Positions 1 through 6,863 of a DNA stretch of 8,592 nt are shown here, piece by piece. This DNA is from DATLNF01 sp035536235 (GTDB taxonomy: Bacteria > Actinomycetota > Actinomycetes > BP-191): positions 1 through 8,592 of the forward strand of contig DATLOQ010000140.1 of the NCBI GenBank assembly GCA_035536235.1, read 5' to 3'. The notes beneath the pieces were generated by a model that was not told where the DNA came from, searched no databases, and saw only the letters and a list, made by a program, of their open reading frames with translations. A program made the translations under genes and the position numbers. How positions within the stretch are numbered: the stretch's first letter is position 1; every line of letters begins with the position of its first letter.

Positions 1-737
1 GTGAGCATGTGGTGCAGGAAGTAGTTGTCGCGGACCGGGACCTGCGTCAGGCCGTGCTCGACCAGGAGTCGAAAGTGCCGGGCGAAGCTCGGGTTCTGGA
101 CGTGCGCGAAGAACGCGGGATCGTACGCCTTGCGGAACACCGCCTTGTTGAGCAGTAGCGCGAACAGCGCTCGCCACCGCCGCGTGTTCCACTCCTGCGC
201 GTACAGCGCCCGCTGCTCGTCGAGGCTACGGCAAGCGAGGAGCCGGCGGATCCGGCTCGGCGGATGGATGGTCGCCCGCATCACGGAGATCACCAGCCCG
301 ATGAAGCGCTCGGTCACACCCCCGCTCAGGACGCCCCGCTCTACCTGCCGCCGCCGGGTGTCCCAATAGGCGGCCGCCCGAGGCGAGAGGCCGGAGCGCA
401 GCTGCTGGTACGCCGCCCACCGGTCCGGGTGCGGCGCGCCCCCGAGGAAGGCCACCGGCGCGCCGGGGGGGAGGCGCGCCAGCGCCTCGGCCTTGAGCTC
501 GACGAGGTGGTTCTGCGCCTCGTTGAGGTCGACCGCGACCACCCGTCCCGCACCGACGGCAAGCAGCGACAGGGCCGTGCACCCACCGGAGCTCACCACG
601 ACATGCGTCTCACCGGCGGTGGGGCGCAACGCGTCGATCTCGAGCAGAGGGTCCTCCCGGACCTGCGCGAAGAAGAGCCGCTCCTCGCTCGCCCCCGGTA
701 GCGTGATACGCCGATCGGGCTCCACCTCGTCTGCCAT
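1..737 (-). CDS. DUF3419 / BtaA-like SAM-dependent 3-amino-3-carboxypropyltransferase (C-terminus outside window)
   Basis: Reading the minus strand from ATG at 737 gives 245 uninterrupted residues that run off the left edge. Residues 46-59 (VVVSSGGCTALSLL) and 66-82 (VVAVDLNEAQNHLVELK) form a Rossmann-type SAM-binding motif in the style of DUF3419/BtaA proteins. Known BtaA moves the 3-amino-3-carboxypropyl group of SAM onto diacylglycerol, the first step of betaine-lipid synthesis; many DUF3419 members have no assigned substrate. The family is usually near 380-400 residues, so over a third is missing here. The gene diverges from the nine-gene operon with only about 38 bp between the proposed starts, so the two may share a control region. 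No Shine-Dalgarno lies before the ATG, but a TACCAT hexamer 7 nt upstream fits leaderless expression. The family call is fairly firm. The acceptor could be a lipid or an intermediate of the neighbouring pathway; the sequence does not say. Confidence 0.8.
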   Translation of the reverse strand, partial: MADEVEPDRRITLPGASEERLFFAQVREDPLLEIDALRPTAGETHVVVSSGGCTALSLLAVGAGRVVAVDLNEAQNHLVELKAEALARLPPGAPVAFLGGAPHPDRWAAYQQLRSGLSPRAAAYWDTRRRQVERGVLSGGVTERFIGLVISVMRATIHPPSRIRRLLACRSLDEQRALYAQEWNTRRWRALFALLLNKAVFRKAYDPAFFAHVQNPSFARHFRLLVEHGLTQVPVRDNYFLHHML

Positions 738-750
738 GGTGCCGATGGTA
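738..750 (-). promoter_or_regulatory. Candidate -10 element for leaderless transcription of the DUF3419 gene
   Basis: On the minus strand TACCAT (750-745) fits the actinobacterial TANNNT -10 pattern. It is followed by seven bases (CGGCACC) and then the ATG at 737, which places the predicted transcription start on or next to the start codon. No Shine-Dalgarno is visible, which agrees with a leaderless mRNA. No convincing -35 box is seen. This is a short match, so confidence is modest. Confidence 0.4.
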
Positions 751-775
751 ACCAGGAGCCGTTCTCGACAGTCTG

Positions 776-2401
776 TTGGGTGAACCCGGAGGTCCGGGCG
801 GCGAACCCGCGGAGCTGATCTCGATTTCCCACGCAGCCAGCAAGCGCGCCCTGGCCCCTGTGCGGTCCGACGGTCGGGATCGCGGTCAGCTTCTCACCGA
901 CTCGTTTCTGCATCCTGGCGACCCGGCAACAGCAGCGGGGCCAGCGGTGGTCGCGCTGCCCGTCGACTCGGCGCCGGCAGTGACCTATGGCGACCTCCAG
1001 GCGGACTCGGCGCGCGTGCGCTCGTGGCTGCTCGAACGCGGCGTAGTCGCCGGGGACCACGTAGCGCTGATCGCGCCGGCGAGCGCAGAGTGGCTCAGCG
1101 CGTGGTTGGGGATCCTCAGGGCCGGCGCAGTCGTCGTGCCGCTCGACCCCGGGCTCAACCAGAGTGAGCTCGCCGCACTCGTCTCGCGCAGTGGCCTCGC
1201 CGCAGTCGTAGTGGCCGAACCCGCGCGCCCCGTTACCGACAGAGCCGCCGGTCGGTTAGACCCGCGCCCGGCCATTCTGCAGATCGAAGACATTCCGAGG
1301 CTCGCGGTAGGCAGCCATGCAGACGTCGCCCGCCAGCCCGACGACGTCGCGCTCCTCGTGTGGACGTCGGGTACGACCGGTGCGGCGAAGGGCGTGTGCC
1401 TGACCCACGCCAACGTCGACTACGTGGTGACCGAGCTCGTCGCCGCCCAGGACATCAACCCTGACGACCGGTGGCTGACCGTGCTGCCGCTCCATCACAT
1501 GCTGGCTCTGTGCGGCGTGCTCGCCGGGTTGCGGGTCGGCGCACCCGTGCACGTGGTCACGTCGCTCATGCCGCACGAGCTCGTCGCGGCCGTCGCTGAG
1601 CACCGCGTGACCCGGATGATGGTCGTGCCACTGCTGCTCCGCATCCTCCAGTCCGATCTGGCCCGAAACCCCGACGCTGCGGCCTCGCTGCGCAGCCTGT
1701 TCTGCGGCGGCGCCCAGATCCGCACCGAGCTGCTCGAGTCGTACGCCGACCTGGGCGTGGAGGTGATCCAGGGCTACGGCCTGACCGAGTTCGCACCGAC
1801 GGCGACGATGAACACGCCCGCTGACAACCGGCTCGGCTCGGTGGGCCGGCCACTTCCAGGCACCGAGCTGCGCCTCCAAGACGGCGAGGTGTGGTTGCGC
1901 GGGCCGGGCCTGATGGCCGGCTACTGGCAGCAGGATGGCACCGTCGTACCGGCGACCGACAGCGAGGGATGGTTCCACACGGGTGACCTCGGTCGGGTCG
2001 AAGACGGATTCCTCTACATCATCGGCCGAGCGAAGAACGTCATCGTGCTGGAGAGCGGCAAGAAGGTGCAGCCCGAGGAGGTCGAGGAGGTCCTCGGGCA
2101 GAGCCCGCTGTTCACCGAGGTATGCGTCGTCCCGGTCGTGCCGCTATCCGGGCGCCAGGCCGGCCTGGAGCAGGTATGCGCCGTCGTCGTCCCGAGCCAC
2201 CACGCGAGGTCGACGTACGCATGCCCGGTCTCGCTCCTCGAGGCGATGAAGATCGAGGTGGCGGCGCTGGTCCAGGACCTGAGCGGCTACAAGCGACCCA
2301 CCATCGTGGTGCTCCGCGACGACGAGCTGCCGAAGACGGCGAAACGATCCGTGCGCCGCGAGCTCGTGGTTCGCGAGACCCGTGAGAGGCTGGTCCAGTG
2401 A
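776..2401 (+). CDS. Acyl-AMP-forming ligase (acyl-CoA synthetase / fatty acyl-AMP ligase class)
   Basis: This is a class I adenylate-forming enzyme that activates a carboxylic acid with ATP and passes it to CoA or a carrier protein. Motifs are in family order: P-loop WTSGTTGAAKG (residues 196-206), GYGLTE (333-338), HTGD (401-404) and the hinge region GRAKN (417-421). At 541 residues it is typical for the family. The C-terminal A10 region reads LPKTAKRSVRR (518-528) where LPKTxTGKxxR is usual, so the catalytic lysine is displaced or missing. The start is uncertain. The TTG at 776 opens the frame just after an in-frame stop at 749-751 and has no well-spaced Shine-Dalgarno (AGGAG at 754-758 is 17 nt away). 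GTG at 860 (residue 29) is an alternative and would fit family homology, which begins around residue 36. It is the first gene of the operon and overlaps the next by 4 bp. Likely role: supply a starter or side-chain acyl group to one of the carrier proteins. Substrate unknown. Confidence 0.88.
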   Translation: MGEPGGPGGEPAELISISHAASKRALAPVRSDGRDRGQLLTDSFLHPGDPATAAGPAVVALPVDSAPAVTYGDLQADSARVRSWLLERGVVAGDHVALIAPASAEWLSAWLGILRAGAVVVPLDPGLNQSELAALVSRSGLAAVVVAEPARPVTDRAAGRLDPRPAILQIEDIPRLAVGSHADVARQPDDVALLVWTSGTTGAAKGVCLTHANVDYVVTELVAAQDINPDDRWLTVLPLHHMLALCGVLAGLRVGAPVHVVTSLMPHELVAAVAEHRVTRMMVVPLLLRILQSDLARNPDAAASLRSLFCGGAQIRTELLESYADLGVEVIQGYGLTEFAPTATMNTPADNRLGSVGRPLPGTELRLQDGEVWLRGPGLMAGYWQQDGTVVPATDSEGWFHTGDLGRVEDGFLYIIGRAKNVIVLESGKKVQPEEVEEVLGQSPLFTEVCVVPVVPLSGRQAGLEQVCAVVVPSHHARSTYACPVSLLEAMKIEVAALVQDLSGYKRPTIVVLRDDELPKTAKRSVRRELVVRETRERLVQ

Positions 2402-3354
2402 CGTCCCCGGTCTACGTCAGCGACTTCTGCTACTCGCTCGGCAGCGAGCGGCACAGCGTCGCGGAGAGCGCCGGGCGCGGTCGCACGCTCACCGCCGCGG
2501 AGGCGCTGGAGGACGCGGGGTTCCGCTTCCACCACGTGTGCCCCGACGGCGAGTCGGCCTACGATCTCGCGGTTGCCGCCGTCGACGACCTCGCCAAGCA
2601 GCACGGGGACGCGCTCGACGCCATCGTCTACGCGACCTGCCTGCCCGGCAGCGCCAACGTCGGCTCTGCGGATCGATTCGCCGACAGCGGCGACGTCAAG
2701 CACCTGATGGACTTCCCCGCCAGCCGGCTGCAGTCCGACCTGGGCCTGCACCGCGCGATCGTGATCGGGCTGAACCAGCAGGCGTGCACGAGCATGCTCG
2801 GTTCGATCCGGATGGCTCATGCGTTGCTGGCGGTCGAACCCGACATGGAGCAGGTCCTGTGCCTCAGCGCCGACCGCTTCCCGGCCGGCGCTCGCTACGA
2901 GCAGGCGTACAGCCTCATCTCGGACGGGGCAGCCGCGTGCGTGGTCAGGCGCGAGCGGGGGGGGTACCGCCTGCTTGCCGCGGAGCACATCACCAACGGC
3001 GCGATGGTCCAGGCCGACGACGACGAGACGGTCGGTGCCTACTTCAGCTACACCAATCAGGTCGTGCAGCGGCTGCTTGCCAAGGCCGGGCTCACCGCTG
3101 ACCAGATCCGCTGGGTCGTTCCGCAGAACACCAACGTGAAGGCGTGGCAGATCCTCGCGCGACTCCTCGGCATCGCCGAGGACCGCGTCTTCCAGCCGTC
3201 ACTGCCGGACGTCGGCCATGTGATCAGCGGCGACAACATGGTGAACATGGCGTATCTAGAGGAGTCGGGCCGGGCAGCGGCGGGTGACGTGGTGCTGCTC
3301 GTCATGGCCGGGTACGGCATGAACTGGCAGGGCCTGCTGCTGGAGAAGGTCTGA
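2398..3354 (+). CDS. Ketoacyl-ACP synthase III-like enzyme with altered active site
   Basis: The thiolase fold of the KAS III family is recognisable. The nucleophile is Cys130 in LNQQACTSML, the motif SDGAAACVV lies at 175-183, and the C-terminal half matches FabH in layout. In ordinary KAS III the triad continues with His in PHQAN and Asn in GNTSAAS. Here the matching segments are PQNTN (242-246) and GHVISGDN (273-280), so His becomes Gln243 and the Asn position becomes His274. KAS III relatives with changed triads include ester- or amide-forming acyltransferases as well as condensing enzymes, so acyl transfer to an O or N nucleophile is as likely as decarboxylative Claisen condensation. Start GTG 2398 overlaps the upstream stop by 4 bp and has GAGAGG (2384-2389) 8 nt upstream. 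Length (318 residues) is normal. Probable substrates are the acyl groups made by the AMP ligase and the aminoacyl-carrier protein; this is inference. Confidence 0.85.
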   Translation: MTSPVYVSDFCYSLGSERHSVAESAGRGRTLTAAEALEDAGFRFHHVCPDGESAYDLAVAAVDDLAKQHGDALDAIVYATCLPGSANVGSADRFADSGDVKHLMDFPASRLQSDLGLHRAIVIGLNQQACTSMLGSIRMAHALLAVEPDMEQVLCLSADRFPAGARYEQAYSLISDGAAACVVRRERGGYRLLAAEHITNGAMVQADDDETVGAYFSYTNQVVQRLLAKAGLTADQIRWVVPQNTNVKAWQILARLLGIAEDRVFQPSLPDVGHVISGDNMVNMAYLEESGRAAAGDVVLLVMAGYGMNWQGLLLEKV

Positions 3355-3355
3355 C

Positions 3356-4225
3356 ATGGACCAGCTGCTCGAGACGTCGCGTCGGCTGAGCGACCTGTCT
3401 GCGCGCCACCAGCGCCCGATCCCTGTCAGCGGGTGGCCGGACAAAGTCGAGCGACCGCGGTGGTTCACCTCGCCACAGCTGATCTCGCTGTACGGCACCG
3501 CCACCTGGGACAGCCTCGACGAAATAGCGCGCCAGGAGCTCAGCTTCTGGGAGGCCGTCAGCTTCTACAGCCTGAACATCCACGGCGAGCGGCTGCTGAT
3601 GGCGGGTCTCGCTCAGCGGCTGTACCGGCCGGGGCTTGACGTGGTGAGCGAGTATCTCCACCACTTCCTCGCTGAGGAGAACACCCACAGCGTCTGGTTC
3701 GCCACGTTCTGCCGGCAGTACGCCGGGAAGATCTACCCCGAGCGGACGGTGGCCTTCGGAGCGGACGAGCGCGCTGACGACCCCGCCGACGTCGCGGACT
3801 TCCTCTTCTTCGCGCGGGTCCTCATGTTCGAGGAGCTGGTCAACCGGTACAACGTGACCATGGCCAACGACGATCTCCTGCATCCGGTGGCTCGCCGCAT
3901 CAACGCCGACCACTACGCGGACGAGAGCCGGCACCTGGTCTTCGGTCGGCGCTTGGTCGCGCATCTGTGGCGGGAGCACTGCGCGGCGTGGCCCGCGGAC
4001 ACGATCGCCCACGTGCGCGGGCACCTCACCAACTACCTGTCGTCGATGTGGCGGGAGTATTACAACCCGGCGGCGTATCTCGACGCCGGGCTGCCCGAGC
4101 CGTGGGCGCTGGCGCGCGCCACGTGGTCCGACCCGGTCGCCGTCGCGCACCGAGCACGGCACACCGGGCCGGTCCTGCAGCCGTTCGTTGACGCCGGCGT
4201 CCTCGACGCCGTCACCGCCGGATGA
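3356..4225 (+). CDS. AurF-like diiron N-oxygenase
   Basis: The 289-residue protein carries the metal-ligand pattern of the p-aminobenzoate N-oxygenase (AurF/CmlI) family. Visible ligands are Glu78, then after 28 residues Glu107-Glu108-x2-His111 (the E-X28-37-(D/E)E-X2-H signature), Glu159 or Glu160 in the FEEL stretch, and His186-x3-Glu190-x2-His193 within HYADESRH. The spacing of the last group equals that of AurF. Family members use a peroxo-diferric centre to oxidise amines to hydroxylamine, nitroso or nitro groups, and relatives take part in N-N bond formation. Start ATG 3356 lies 1 bp after the KAS III-like stop, with a strong Shine-Dalgarno GGAGAAGG (3342-3349). Next to an amino acid:carrier-protein ligase, the likely substrate is the amine of a free or carrier-bound amino acid, though C-oxidation cannot be excluded. 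The protein should be cytoplasmic, with no signal or membrane segment. Confidence 0.82.
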   Translation: MDQLLETSRRLSDLSARHQRPIPVSGWPDKVERPRWFTSPQLISLYGTATWDSLDEIARQELSFWEAVSFYSLNIHGERLLMAGLAQRLYRPGLDVVSEYLHHFLAEENTHSVWFATFCRQYAGKIYPERTVAFGADERADDPADVADFLFFARVLMFEELVNRYNVTMANDDLLHPVARRINADHYADESRHLVFGRRLVAHLWREHCAAWPADTIAHVRGHLTNYLSSMWREYYNPAAYLDAGLPEPWALARATWSDPVAVAHRARHTGPVLQPFVDAGVLDAVTAG

Positions 4226-4470
4226 CCGAGACTGACGTCCGTGCGACCCTGCGGGACTGGGTGCGCCGACGTGCGCCATCGGCATCGGTGGAGATCGCCG
4301 ACGACACCCCGCTCATCAGCAGCCGGCTCATCACGTCGCTGCAGGTGACCGACCTGCTGCTGCTCATCGAGGAGCTGCGGAACGCGCCGATCGACCCCGC
4401 CTCGTTGCGGCCCGGCGCGTTTCACGACATCGACGCGATCTACGCCGCCTTCTTCGCAGGTGAGGCGTGA
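4222..4470 (+). CDS. Acyl carrier protein 1 with non-canonical TSL site
   Basis: A small 82-residue protein with helix pattern and length typical of acyl carrier proteins. The presumed phosphopantetheine serine is Ser39 in SRLITSLQVTDLLLLIEEL, aligned to the usual DSLxxxEL region. The nearly invariant Asp before the serine is Thr38 here. It overlaps the AurF-like gene upstream (ATGA) and the aminoacyl:carrier-protein ligase downstream (GTGA), each by 4 bp. The ligase family is typically encoded beside its partner carrier protein, so this one probably holds the amino acid. A tRNA-synthetase-like ligase might select for unusual surface residues near the serine. Identity as a carrier protein is likely; that Ser39 is modified is inference. 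Confidence 0.78.
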   Translation: MTETDVRATLRDWVRRRAPSASVEIADDTPLISSRLITSLQVTDLLLLIEELRNAPIDPASLRPGAFHDIDAIYAAFFAGEA

Positions 4471-5285
4471 CCGCGGTCTCCGGACCGCTGCTGACACTGG
4501 TCGATGAGCTCGACCGGCGGTTCGTCGCGCTGGCCGAGCGGTGGCGTCCGGCGCACGTTCGGTTCTCCCCAACCGTGCCCGTCGCGCTCCTCGAACGCAT
4601 GGACTACTTCCGGTCCTTCCCCCATCTCTTCACCGCCGCGGTGTCGCTGGCGGACGACGACGCCGTCCTCAGCTCCTTCACGGCCGGTGAGCCCGTCCGC
4701 GACGGCGCGCTGAGGCTCGGCCCGCTCGCGCCGGTGACACGCGTTCTCTCCCCTGCCGCCTGCTACCCGCTGTACGGCCATCGAGCCGGCGCGCGGGTCG
4801 ATGCACGCGAGCACCACACGATGGCGGCGACCTGCTTCCGCCGCGAGGCGGAGTACGTCGACTGGGAGCGCCAGCCGTCGTTCACGATGCGCGAGGTCGT
4901 CTGCATTGGCACTGCCGAGCACGTCGCGACGTTCCTGTCGGAGGCGCGCGTGGCGGTGGATGAGCTGACTGCCGAGCTCAGGATCCCGACAGAGTGGCAG
5001 CGCGCGTCCGACCCGTTCTTCAAGCCGGCCACCAACCCCAAGCACCTGATGCAGCTGATCGACCCGACCAAGTATGAGGTCGTGTACGACGGCCGCCTCG
5101 CCATCGCGTCGGTGAACCTCCATCACGACCACTTCGGCCGCGCGTTCGACATTCGGATTGCGGCAGACGGGATCGACGGCCCCGCCCACACCGGGTGCCT
5201 CGCTTTCGGCATCGAGCGCTGGGTGGCCGCGATTCGGCAGGAGCACGGCTCCGATCCGAGCGGCTGGCCGGCGGTCGCGCCGTGA
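4467..5285 (+). CDS. Amino acid:[carrier protein] ligase, class II seryl-tRNA-synthetase-like
   Basis: This resembles the truncated class II synthetase homologues that lack a tRNA-binding domain and charge an amino acid onto the phosphopantetheine of a carrier protein instead of tRNA (founding example Bradyrhizobium Bll0957). Visible marks are CYPLY with Cys99, a motif-2 stretch FRREAEY (124-130), FTMREVVCIGT (139-149) with Glu143, and a motif 3 of GCLAFGIERW (243-252) with Arg251. Cys99, Glu143 and Cys244 match the Cys-Glu-Cys zinc site of this family. The 272-residue length is a little short but complete. GTG 4467 overlaps the carrier-protein stop by 4 bp, with purine-rich AGGTGAGG immediately before it. 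Described members activate small amino acids such as glycine or alanine; the substrate here cannot be read from sequence. The adjacent carrier protein is the obvious acceptor. Confidence 0.85.
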   Translation: MTAVSGPLLTLVDELDRRFVALAERWRPAHVRFSPTVPVALLERMDYFRSFPHLFTAAVSLADDDAVLSSFTAGEPVRDGALRLGPLAPVTRVLSPAACYPLYGHRAGARVDAREHHTMAATCFRREAEYVDWERQPSFTMREVVCIGTAEHVATFLSEARVAVDELTAELRIPTEWQRASDPFFKPATNPKHLMQLIDPTKYEVVYDGRLAIASVNLHHDHFGRAFDIRIAADGIDGPAHTGCLAFGIERWVAAIRQEHGSDPSGWPAVAP

Positions 5286-6364
5286 GCGCCCCGCGCGTCC
5301 TCATCACCGGAGCGTCGGGGTACCTCGGTGGGCACGTCGCTGCGCGGCTGCTCGACAACACCGACGCAACGCTGCTGCTGGCGGTGCGATCGGCCGCCGC
5401 GCGTGAGGAGCTCCAGCGAGCACTCGGCGCTCACGGCAGCCGTATCGCCTTCCTCGATCTCGACCTGGCCGCGCCCGACCCTGCGGCACAGGTGGGAGAT
5501 GACGACCTCGTAGACGTCACGCACGTCGTGCACTCGGCCGCCGTGACGCGATTCAACGTCGAGCGCGAGCTCGCCGAGCAGGTGAACATCGAGGGGACCC
5601 GGCGCGTCGTCGCGCTCGCCCGCCGGTGCCCGCGGCTGGAGTCGTTCGGCCACGCGAGCACGCTGTACTCCACCGGGCTGCGGTCCGGCCCGCTGAGCGA
5701 GCAGCTCTACGACGACGGCGGGTTCGCCAACTTCTACGAGTGGTCGAAGTGGCACGCAGAGAATCTGGTGGCCGCCGCCGACGACCTGCCCTGGCGGATC
5801 TTGCGCATCGCCACCGTCGTCGCCGACGGCGACAGCGGGAGGATCACGCAGTACAACGCCTTCCACGAGACGCTCAAGCTGTGCTTCTACGGCCTGCTCT
5901 CGCTGCTCCCGGGCCGCGAGACAACGCCGCTCTACCTGGTGACCGGCGACTTCGCGACTGAGGCACTGGTCGCGATCGTGACCGCGCCGTCGGCGCGCGG
6001 CGTCTTCCACGTGAGCCACGACCGGGCTGCGGCCCCGACGCTGCGGGAGGTGCTCGACATCGTCTTCACCAGGTTCGAGCTCGCCGAGGACTTCCGTCGC
6101 AAGCGCATCCTGCGACCGCTGCTCGCGGACAAGGCGTCTTTCGACCTGCTCGTCGAAGGGGTGTCCCCGATGGCCGGAGGCCTCGTCACCCAGGCGTTGA
6201 GCAACGTGTCGCCCTTCGCTCACCAGCTCTACGTCGACAAGGAAGTCGACACCTCGCGGATGCAGGCCGCCTTCCGGCCGCCGCCGGGCGATGTGCGTGA
6301 CGTCGTCGCGTCCGCCGTGCACACGCTGGTCGAGACGCGCTGGGGGCGGCGTGCGAGCGCCTGA
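5282..6364 (+). CDS. Thioester-reductase / fatty acyl reductase-like extended SDR
   Basis: NAD(P)-binding motif GASGYLG (residues 10-16) opens the protein. The pattern VVHSAAVTRFN (83-93), NIEGTRR (103-109), the GHAST stretch with Ser127 and YEWSKWHAE (153-161) with Tyr153 and Lys157 resembles the NAD_binding_4 (male-sterility / thioester reductase) group more than sugar epimerases. Such enzymes reduce carrier-protein or CoA thioesters to aldehyde or alcohol. I place the start at GTG 5282, giving 360 residues, because it overlaps the previous stop as GTGA and puts the dinucleotide motif ten residues in. The frame is open further upstream, but that would add residues inside the previous gene. 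The probable role is reductive release of the finished chain from a carrier protein. A general ketone reductase or epimerase is the alternative. Confidence 0.78.
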   Translation: MSAPRVLITGASGYLGGHVAARLLDNTDATLLLAVRSAAAREELQRALGAHGSRIAFLDLDLAAPDPAAQVGDDDLVDVTHVVHSAAVTRFNVERELAEQVNIEGTRRVVALARRCPRLESFGHASTLYSTGLRSGPLSEQLYDDGGFANFYEWSKWHAENLVAAADDLPWRILRIATVVADGDSGRITQYNAFHETLKLCFYGLLSLLPGRETTPLYLVTGDFATEALVAIVTAPSARGVFHVSHDRAAAPTLREVLDIVFTRFELAEDFRRKRILRPLLADKASFDLLVEGVSPMAGGLVTQALSNVSPFAHQLYVDKEVDTSRMQAAFRPPPGDVRDVVASAVHTLVETRWGRRASA

Positions 6365-6863
6365 GGCCGTGCTGGCCCGGCACCTCGACGAGCCCGTACG
6401 GATATCGCGCGGTGCCGATCGGGCCGCCGCGCTGACGCCGCTGCTCGACGTCCACGAGCGCGTCGACTCGCTCGTGTTCCCCCATGTCGCGCTGTCGCTG
6501 ACGCACGCCGGCGGCCTGGCGTTCGCTGCGCGCGTGGACCACTGCGCGGGGGTCGGCGTCGACTACGAGCCCTGGCGCGAGGTGGATATGCGCGTGGCGA
6601 GGTTCTTCCTGCGACCTCGTGAGGTGACAGCCGTGGCCGGCCCGCGCGACCTGCTGCGCCGATGGACGATCAAGGAGGCGCTGTTCAAGGCGACGCCGCA
6701 TAACGGCGACCGCGTCCTGACGGACTACGAGATCAACGACCCCGGCGCCCCCTGCGGTGTGGTGGCGGCTGCCGGCGAGCGACTGCGATACGCCTGCATC
6801 GACCTGGGGTCCGGTCACCTGGCGGTCGCGGTGTGCGAGGGGCGGCGCGATGGAGGTCTCTGA
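6351..6863 (+). CDS. Small 4'-phosphopantetheinyl transferase
   Basis: The protein would move phosphopantetheine from CoA onto the carrier-protein serines. It shows LSLTHAGG (49-56), like the SxSH motif, VGVDYEP (68-74) with Mg-binding Asp71 and Glu73, and WTIKEALFKA (105-114) with Lys108 and Glu109, the order seen in Sfp/AcpS-superfamily enzymes. With start GTG 6351 it has 170 residues, shorter than Sfp (about 220) and longer than AcpS (about 120), so the first pseudo-domain is abbreviated. GTG 6351 overlaps the SDR gene by 14 bp and has GGGGG at 6342-6346; GTG 6369 is an alternative. Being embedded between genes that need carrier proteins, it probably primes both carrier proteins of the operon. 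Confidence 0.85.
   Translation: MRAPEAVLARHLDEPVRISRGADRAAALTPLLDVHERVDSLVFPHVALSLTHAGGLAFAARVDHCAGVGVDYEPWREVDMRVARFFLRPREVTAVAGPRDLLRRWTIKEALFKATPHNGDRVLTDYEINDPGAPCGVVAAAGERLRYACIDLGSGHLAVAVCEGRRDGGL
6837..6842 (+). promoter_or_regulatory. Ribosome binding site fixing the start of the second diiron gene
   Basis: GAGGGG lies 7 nt before ATG 6850. It supports that ATG over the in-frame GTG at 6757, which would bury 31 extra residues inside the phosphopantetheinyl transferase gene. Confidence 0.6.

Noticed and set aside
25..701. Plus-strand frames at 25-369 and 264-701
   Set aside because: They lie opposite the DUF3419 gene, which has a convincing SAM-binding motif, and their translations are Arg- and Pro-rich without recognisable features.
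593..1060. 155-residue minus-strand frame spanning the divergent junction
   Set aside because: It runs through the start regions of both neighbouring genes in another frame and has no domain signal.
5123..6322. 399-residue minus-strand open frame opposite the SDR gene, and similar long antisense frames at 6733-7845, 3302-4285, 7595-8437 and 4440-5246
   Set aside because: All lie antisense to genes with clear motifs. Their translations are Arg/Val/His/Asp/Gly-rich with no family motif, as expected from shadows in high-GC DNA.
6757..6849. N-terminal extension of the second diiron gene from GTG 6757
   Set aside because: ATG 6850 has GAGGGG at proper spacing and the diiron helix pattern begins after it. 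The extension would overlap the phosphopantetheinyl transferase by over 100 bp.
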